Shown in pieces: positions 60,513 to 64,000 of a DNA stretch of 64,000 bases; the first letter of the stretch is position 1; every line of letters starts with the position of its first letter. The position numbers were made by a program, and so were the translations under genes. Where the stretch lies: positions 930,001-994,000 of the forward strand of contig NZ_JNIM01000001.1 of the NCBI RefSeq assembly GCF_000702505.1, written 5' to 3'. Below the pieces are notes generated by a model. The model saw nothing but the letters and a program-made list of their open reading frames with translations. It was not told the DNA's origin and made no database searches. Source of the DNA: Thermogemmatispora carboxidivorans (lineage in GTDB: Bacteria > Chloroflexota > Ktedonobacteria > Ktedonobacterales > Ktedonobacteraceae).

Positions 60513-61319
60513 ATGGAGACGGAGCCCCTTATGAACTGCCAGGAATTCGAAGAGCTTTCCGGCGCCTATGCCCTTGACGCGCTAACAGAAGAGGAACGCC
60601 GTGCTGCCGATGAGCATCTTGCTCAATGTCCGAAGTGCTCGCGCGCGCTGCAGCAGTTACGCAGCGTCGTGGAACTCTTTCCCCTCACCGTTCCTCCGGT
60701 CGAACCCTCACCGCGTGTGAAGGAGCGCATTCTTGCGCGCATCGAAGAGCAAGCCCAACAGCAGCGCTCAAGCCAGATGCAGCCTGCCCTGCCTTCTCAA
60801 GCAGGAAGCTACTGGCAGCAGAGAGCGGGCAAGCGCTGGCGTTGGGCCGCTCTGGCTGCTGTGGCAGTCCTGTTACTGGCCCTTCTGGGCGGAACCTTCG
60901 CCTGGAATATCTCGCTGCAACAGCAGCTCAGCCACCTGCAGCAGCAGGTAGCGCTGTTGGGTAGCCCGGAGGCCCCTGTAGTCTATCCGCTCCGTGGCAC
61001 TGCTCAGGCCAGCTCAGCTCATGGAGAAGTCATGTACTTTCCCCGCCAGCAGGTCACCGTGGTTGTAGTCTATGGACTGCCGCCCTTAGAAGGCAGCCAT
61101 GTCTATCAGGGCTGGCTCCTGCGTCATCAGCATCCGACCAGCATTGGTCTGCTGACGGTTGAAAACGGCGTGGCCACTCTCAACTTTCAAGGGCCGCTGA
61201 CTGGCTACGATAGCCTGGCCATCAGCCTCGAAAATGGTCCCCAGCCCAGCCGTGAGGTGCCAAAAGGTCCTGTCGTAGCTCTCGGTACGCTGATAAATTC
61301 TAGAGCAAATTCCTATTAA
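60513..61319 (+). CDS. RskA-type anti-sigma factor
   Basis: 268 residues. ZAS domain with intact HxxxCxxC (H35, C39, C42 in HLAQCPKC), one membrane segment (about 109-131), a heptad-like LQQQLSHLQQQVALL, and an outer RskA domain (about 150-265; VVVVYGLPPLEGSHVYQGWLL, SLENGPQPSREVPKGPVVALG). It should hold the SigK-like sigma factor at the membrane until proteolysis. ATG at 60513 or 60531 (both have purine-rich sites). Confidence 0.93.
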   Translation: METEPLMNCQEFEELSGAYALDALTEEERRAADEHLAQCPKCSRALQQLRSVVELFPLTVPPVEPSPRVKERILARIEEQAQQQRSSQMQPALPSQAGSYWQQRAGKRWRWAALAAVAVLLLALLGGTFAWNISLQQQLSHLQQQVALLGSPEAPVVYPLRGTAQASSAHGEVMYFPRQQVTVVVVYGLPPLEGSHVYQGWLLRHQHPTSIGLLTVENGVATLNFQGPLTGYDSLAISLENGPQPSREVPKGPVVALGTLINSRANSY

Positions 61320-61691
61320 GCAATGGAACATTCTCCTTCAGTAGCATCTATCTATCTTTCAGGTGGTAGACTATCTGAGGGGGAAGTAATCTAAGTGAGG
61401 AAAATCAGCGTATAGGTGATTCGAGGAGGAGAAGGATCGCAGGTCTTGCTCTGCTTCGAGCCGTTCTACTACCCGGTCGGCGGCACAGGCTGTAGTTCAG
61501 CCTGCCTCTAGCCCAGGCGAGGGGTGCATCAGTGGCGCCCGCGCCCGTCTTTCCTCACAGCCTCCTCTCTCCGATCGGGGCGAGCGGGTTGGTTGATGAG
61601 CTGACCTATGCTTCCCTCTTCTCCTCGCTCAACTATCCGACCAACTGACAGCAGCCAAGCGAAGTGAGAACGACGCAAGGAGTATGGAACA
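61320..61691. other. 372-bp intergenic region
   Basis: Between the anti-sigma gene and the ferritin-like gene. AAGTAATCTAAG-type AT-rich sequence near 61390; no clear promoter or hairpin found. Confidence 0.35.
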
Positions 61692-62486
61692 ATGGATGAG
61701 GTAAGAGAGATACCGATGCCAGAGCCGAAGTCTGGACCGCAGCAGCCGGAAGCGGCTCGGCGCGCCCTTCTGAAAGGGGTAGCTCTCGGGGCGGTGGCTG
61801 GAGCTGGTTTGGGGACCGCCCTTTCTACAACTGTCAGCAGTGCTTTCCTGGGGCAGGTGGCTCATGCTGCCTCTTCGGCAAGCAATAGCTGTGTGACACC
61901 TATCAAAGATATTTTTACTATTGCGCGCACTGCCGAGCGCCTGGCCGTAACCTTTTATAGCAACGGGCTGCGGCGCGCCTATCGTCTCGGTCTCACCTGG
62001 CGTGAGATTGCTGCTCTGGAGGCGGCCCTCATTGAAGAGCAGATCCACGAAAACTTCTTTGCCCAGGCAGGGGGGGATGTCCTCACCAGCGAATTCAGCT
62101 TTCCCCACGGGGAGGAGACCTTTGAGAGTCTGCGCCTCTTCATTGAGACCCAGCAGCAGTTAGAGGGTGTCTTTGACTCTGCCTTCCTCTCTGCGGTCCG
62201 TGAGCTGGCCCAACAGAATCGCCCTGACCTGGCGCAGATTGCGGCCCAGATTGCGACTGTCGAGGCCGAGCATCGGGCCCTTGGGCGCTTTATCGGACGG
62301 CTTGACCCTGCCGACAACTGGGCCTTCTCGCCCGTACTGGTTGCTAAAGTCGGTGATGCTCCGGCCCTGGTCCAAAAAGCCGGCTATCTCAATCCCCGTC
62401 CTGGCAACCGCTTTGTCTATCATCCTGTCAACACTACCGACCGCGGCGTGACCTACCGTACACCGTACGCTGTGGCCTGCTCCTAG
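61692..62486 (+). CDS. Ferritin-like protein with Tat-like signal
   Basis: 264 residues. ARRALLKGVALGAVAGAGLG (about 22-41) is a twin-arginine-like export signal. The mature part (about 62-215) is a four-helix ferritin-like (Ferritin_2/DUF4439-like) domain: ARTAERLAVTFYSNGL, AALIEEQIHENFF, IATVEAEHRALGRFIG, where the acidic and His residues of helices 2 and 4 could bind two metals. C-terminal 50 residues are Pro/Gly-rich. Role unknown; oxidative or desiccation stress is a guess. Confidence 0.87.
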   Translation: MDEVREIPMPEPKSGPQQPEAARRALLKGVALGAVAGAGLGTALSTTVSSAFLGQVAHAASSASNSCVTPIKDIFTIARTAERLAVTFYSNGLRRAYRLGLTWREIAALEAALIEEQIHENFFAQAGGDVLTSEFSFPHGEETFESLRLFIETQQQLEGVFDSAFLSAVRELAQQNRPDLAQIAAQIATVEAEHRALGRFIGRLDPADNWAFSPVLVAKVGDAPALVQKAGYLNPRPGNRFVYHPVNTTDRGVTYRTPYAVACS

Positions 62487-62542
62487 GGGGCCTTGCTGGC
62501 AGCGCTAGCCGCCTGGAGTACTGGCCATTGCCGAGTGGGGCG

Positions 62543-62586
62543 GCGAGAATCCCCGCCCGCTAAAATAGTGAGGCGGGCACTCTCGC
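62543..62586. terminator. Nested hairpin between convergent genes
   Basis: GCGAGA/TCTCGC (62543-62548, 62581-62586) encloses CCCGCC/GGCGGG (62552-62557, 62572-62577). Ends the ferritin-like and DMT genes. Confidence 0.5.
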
Positions 62587-62619
62587 TGCTCCCTCCCTCG
62601 TTCTTGTGATCCCTGGGCC

Positions 62620-63486
62620 TCATGGCTGGAGAGCGATGCACAGAATGCCGGCGAAGATCAGCAGCGAGCCGACCACTTTCTGCCGTCCAAAGGACTCGTG
62701 CAGGACTGCCGTACCCATCAGGGCCGCAAAGACAACCGAGAGTTCGCGCGCGGACGCAATGTAGCTGACCTGAGTTTGCCGGAGGGCGAAAAGGACCAGC
62801 AGGTAGGAGAGCAGGGCCAGGGCGCCGGCCAGCACGATCCGCGGGGCGTGGGTCTGCCATTCGGCCTGCACCGCTGCGCGGCGGGTCAAGAGCATATAAG
62901 GAAGCAGATAGAGAGCCGAGAGCACAAAGACGAGATAGATATACGTGAGAGGCGCAGCATAGCGCAGGCCAACCTTATCAACCGTCGAGTAGCCAGCGAT
63001 ACTCAAGCCACAGAGCAGTGCCAGCAAGGCCGCCGGTTCGCGCAGCCGACGCAGTGGCGCAGTCAGCTCACGCCAGGCGAAAGCGCGCAGATGTACCACA
63101 TAGATCCCACTCACGATCAGAAGGATTCCTACTCCCCCAACCGGTGACAGGTGTTCATCCAAAGCCAGGAGGGCGATCACGGTTACAAAGAGCGGAGCGC
63201 TGCCGCGTGCCAGCGGATAGACCAGCGAAAGATCGCCGTAGCGATAGGCTGCCCCCAGCAGCAAATAGTAAGCGGCCTCCAGCGCGGCTGAAAGAGCGAT
63301 CAGCGGCCAGACATGGAGCGGCACCGCCTGATAGAGCAGCAGAAATGGCAGAAAGCAGAGCATGGAAGCGGAGCAGATCGCTAACCAGATGAAAACCTGC
63401 CGATCCTTACCCTCTTTCGACAGGAGATTCCAGCTACTGTGCATGAGGCCGGCACAGACTAAGAGCGCGAGGACCTGGATACTCAT
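62620..63486 (-). CDS. EamA/DMT-family transporter
   Basis: 288 residues with ten membrane segments in two EamA halves (LLSKEGKDRQVFIWLAICS... ; LALFALRQTQVSYIASARELSVVFAALMGTAVL). Drug/metabolite transporter superfamily, inner membrane; substrate not predictable. The ATG at 63486 begins MSIQVLALLVC, with a modest ribosome site. No linked gene. Confidence 0.9.
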   Translation of the reverse strand: MSIQVLALLVCAGLMHSSWNLLSKEGKDRQVFIWLAICSASMLCFLPFLLLYQAVPLHVWPLIALSAALEAAYYLLLGAAYRYGDLSLVYPLARGSAPLFVTVIALLALDEHLSPVGGVGILLIVSGIYVVHLRAFAWRELTAPLRRLREPAALLALLCGLSIAGYSTVDKVGLRYAAPLTYIYLVFVLSALYLLPYMLLTRRAAVQAEWQTHAPRIVLAGALALLSYLLVLFALRQTQVSYIASARELSVVFAALMGTAVLHESFGRQKVVGSLLIFAGILCIALQP

Positions 63487-63912
63487 AGCTCAAGGTCGCT
63501 CCTGGCGGGGCAAGAAGTGGTTCGACTCTGCTTCACCTGAAGCGGAGGGCGTCAGGGAGACTGGCGGCGCCGTCCGCGCCAGCGTCTCCTCTCAGAGGAC
63601 CATGACCAGGACCAGGCTGACTGTACCCTGGCTAAGCGCTGGGTGAGCTAGCTGACGCTCGCCGGTCGGCGGCAGAGTGGCATCACCAGTATAGCCCTCA
63701 GACCGCGCCTCGTCCAGTCTCCTGAGCGTCAGCATGGGCGCGGCGCGGCATCCCTTCTGTTCAATTGCCCATCTGTGCTATGCTGTTAGCATGCCCTGAA
63801 GAGCGATGCCACTCTCCCGACGAGCAGGGTGCCACATCGTCTATCATCGCATCTCATCTCTCTTGTTAGCAGCTGATTGCGATTCTGTGGATTTGAGGAG
63901 AAGATCGTATCT
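63487..63912. other. 426-bp divergent region
   Basis: Holds an imperfect hairpin (GGAGAC-TGGCG at 63556-63566 with CGCCA-GC-GTCTCC at 63577-63589) in the 5' leader area of the DMT gene. Otherwise no gene or promoter is clear. Confidence 0.4.
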
Positions 63913-64000
63913 ATGTCGTCGTCATCGCATTCACAGCAAGAACAAAAAGCGCTGATGCCGGAATTCACACGCTCGCATGAGGAGATCAATGCTCTGCTAG
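63913..64000 (+). CDS. Start of an unidentified gene, cut by the window end
   Basis: The ATG at 63913 follows GAGGAGAAG and opens a frame without stop to the window end. The 29 visible residues are Ser/Gln/Glu-rich (MSSSSHSQQEQKALMPEF...), a polar N-terminus. No family can be named. Confidence 0.45.
   Translation, partial: MSSSSHSQQEQKALMPEFTRSHEEINALL

Noticed and set aside
1..64000. Insertion sequences, integrases or prophage genes
   Set aside because: No transposase, integrase, phage or conjugation gene and no terminal inverted repeats with target duplications were seen.

Overview
The window is 64 kb of GC-rich bacterial chromosome with about 65 supportable protein genes, no rRNA or tRNA gene that I can recognise, no insertion sequence and no CRISPR array. 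The mix of genes suggests a heterotrophic Gram-positive-type Chloroflexota, most like the Ktedonobacteria (Thermogemmatispora-like). The reasons are the AmaP/DUF2273/Asp23 envelope-stress cluster, an RskA-type anti-sigma factor, polyprenyl-phosphate sugar enzymes of the kind used by actinobacteria, an alkyl-DHAP synthase-like ether-lipid enzyme, many two-component systems and type III CRISPR accessory genes. The taxon is an inference; no marker gene settles it.

Layout. 1-4.8 kb: end of a 2-oxo acid dehydrogenase operon (E1 beta, E2), lipoyl synthase, an alpha/beta hydrolase and a lone receiver protein, closed by a double hairpin. 4.9-15.3 kb: a GT-C type mannosyltransferase, a DUF1800/DUF1501 secreted pair, a membrane/coiled-coil pair of unknown role, an SSS symporter with its DUF3311 partner, and a degenerate protein kinase. 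15.6-19.4 kb: CitE-like lyase, MaoC hydratase, acyl-CoA dehydrogenase and a LysR regulator, an acyl-CoA (leucine or dicarboxylyl-CoA) module. 19.8-25.5 kb: cytidylate-kinase-like protein, a tiny CxxC/HxxH protein, DUF983, prephenate dehydratase, a DUF1858-Mrp fusion and a Crp/Fnr regulator. 25.9-28.8 kb: an operon for polyprenyl-phosphate sugars. 29-30.7 kb: a NYN RNase-like protein and a zinc-finger membrane protein.

31.0-34.8 kb is the most unusual part: csx15, a Card1/Can2-like CARF nuclease, a CARF protein fused to a LuxR-type helix-turn-helix and, divergently, an ATPase fused to Csx3-like repeats. Together they look like a self-contained cyclic-oligoadenylate signalling cassette (sensor-regulator, effector, possible off-switch) without the Cas10 synthase or an array nearby.

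35-64 kb holds ordinary accessory functions: two OmpR-type two-component systems, each with 11-bp-spaced direct repeats upstream, a MarR/ClC operon with a perfect palindromic operator, a GntR/DUF1648 operon with its own operator over the promoter, two SDR dehydrogenases, alkyl-DHAP synthase-like oxidase, a PAS histidine kinase, an MscS-like protein, two ECF sigma/anti-sigma pairs, the Asp23 cluster, a YceI protein, DUF4383, a ferritin-like protein and a DMT transporter. Several convergent gene pairs are separated by long perfect hairpins that look like bidirectional terminators.
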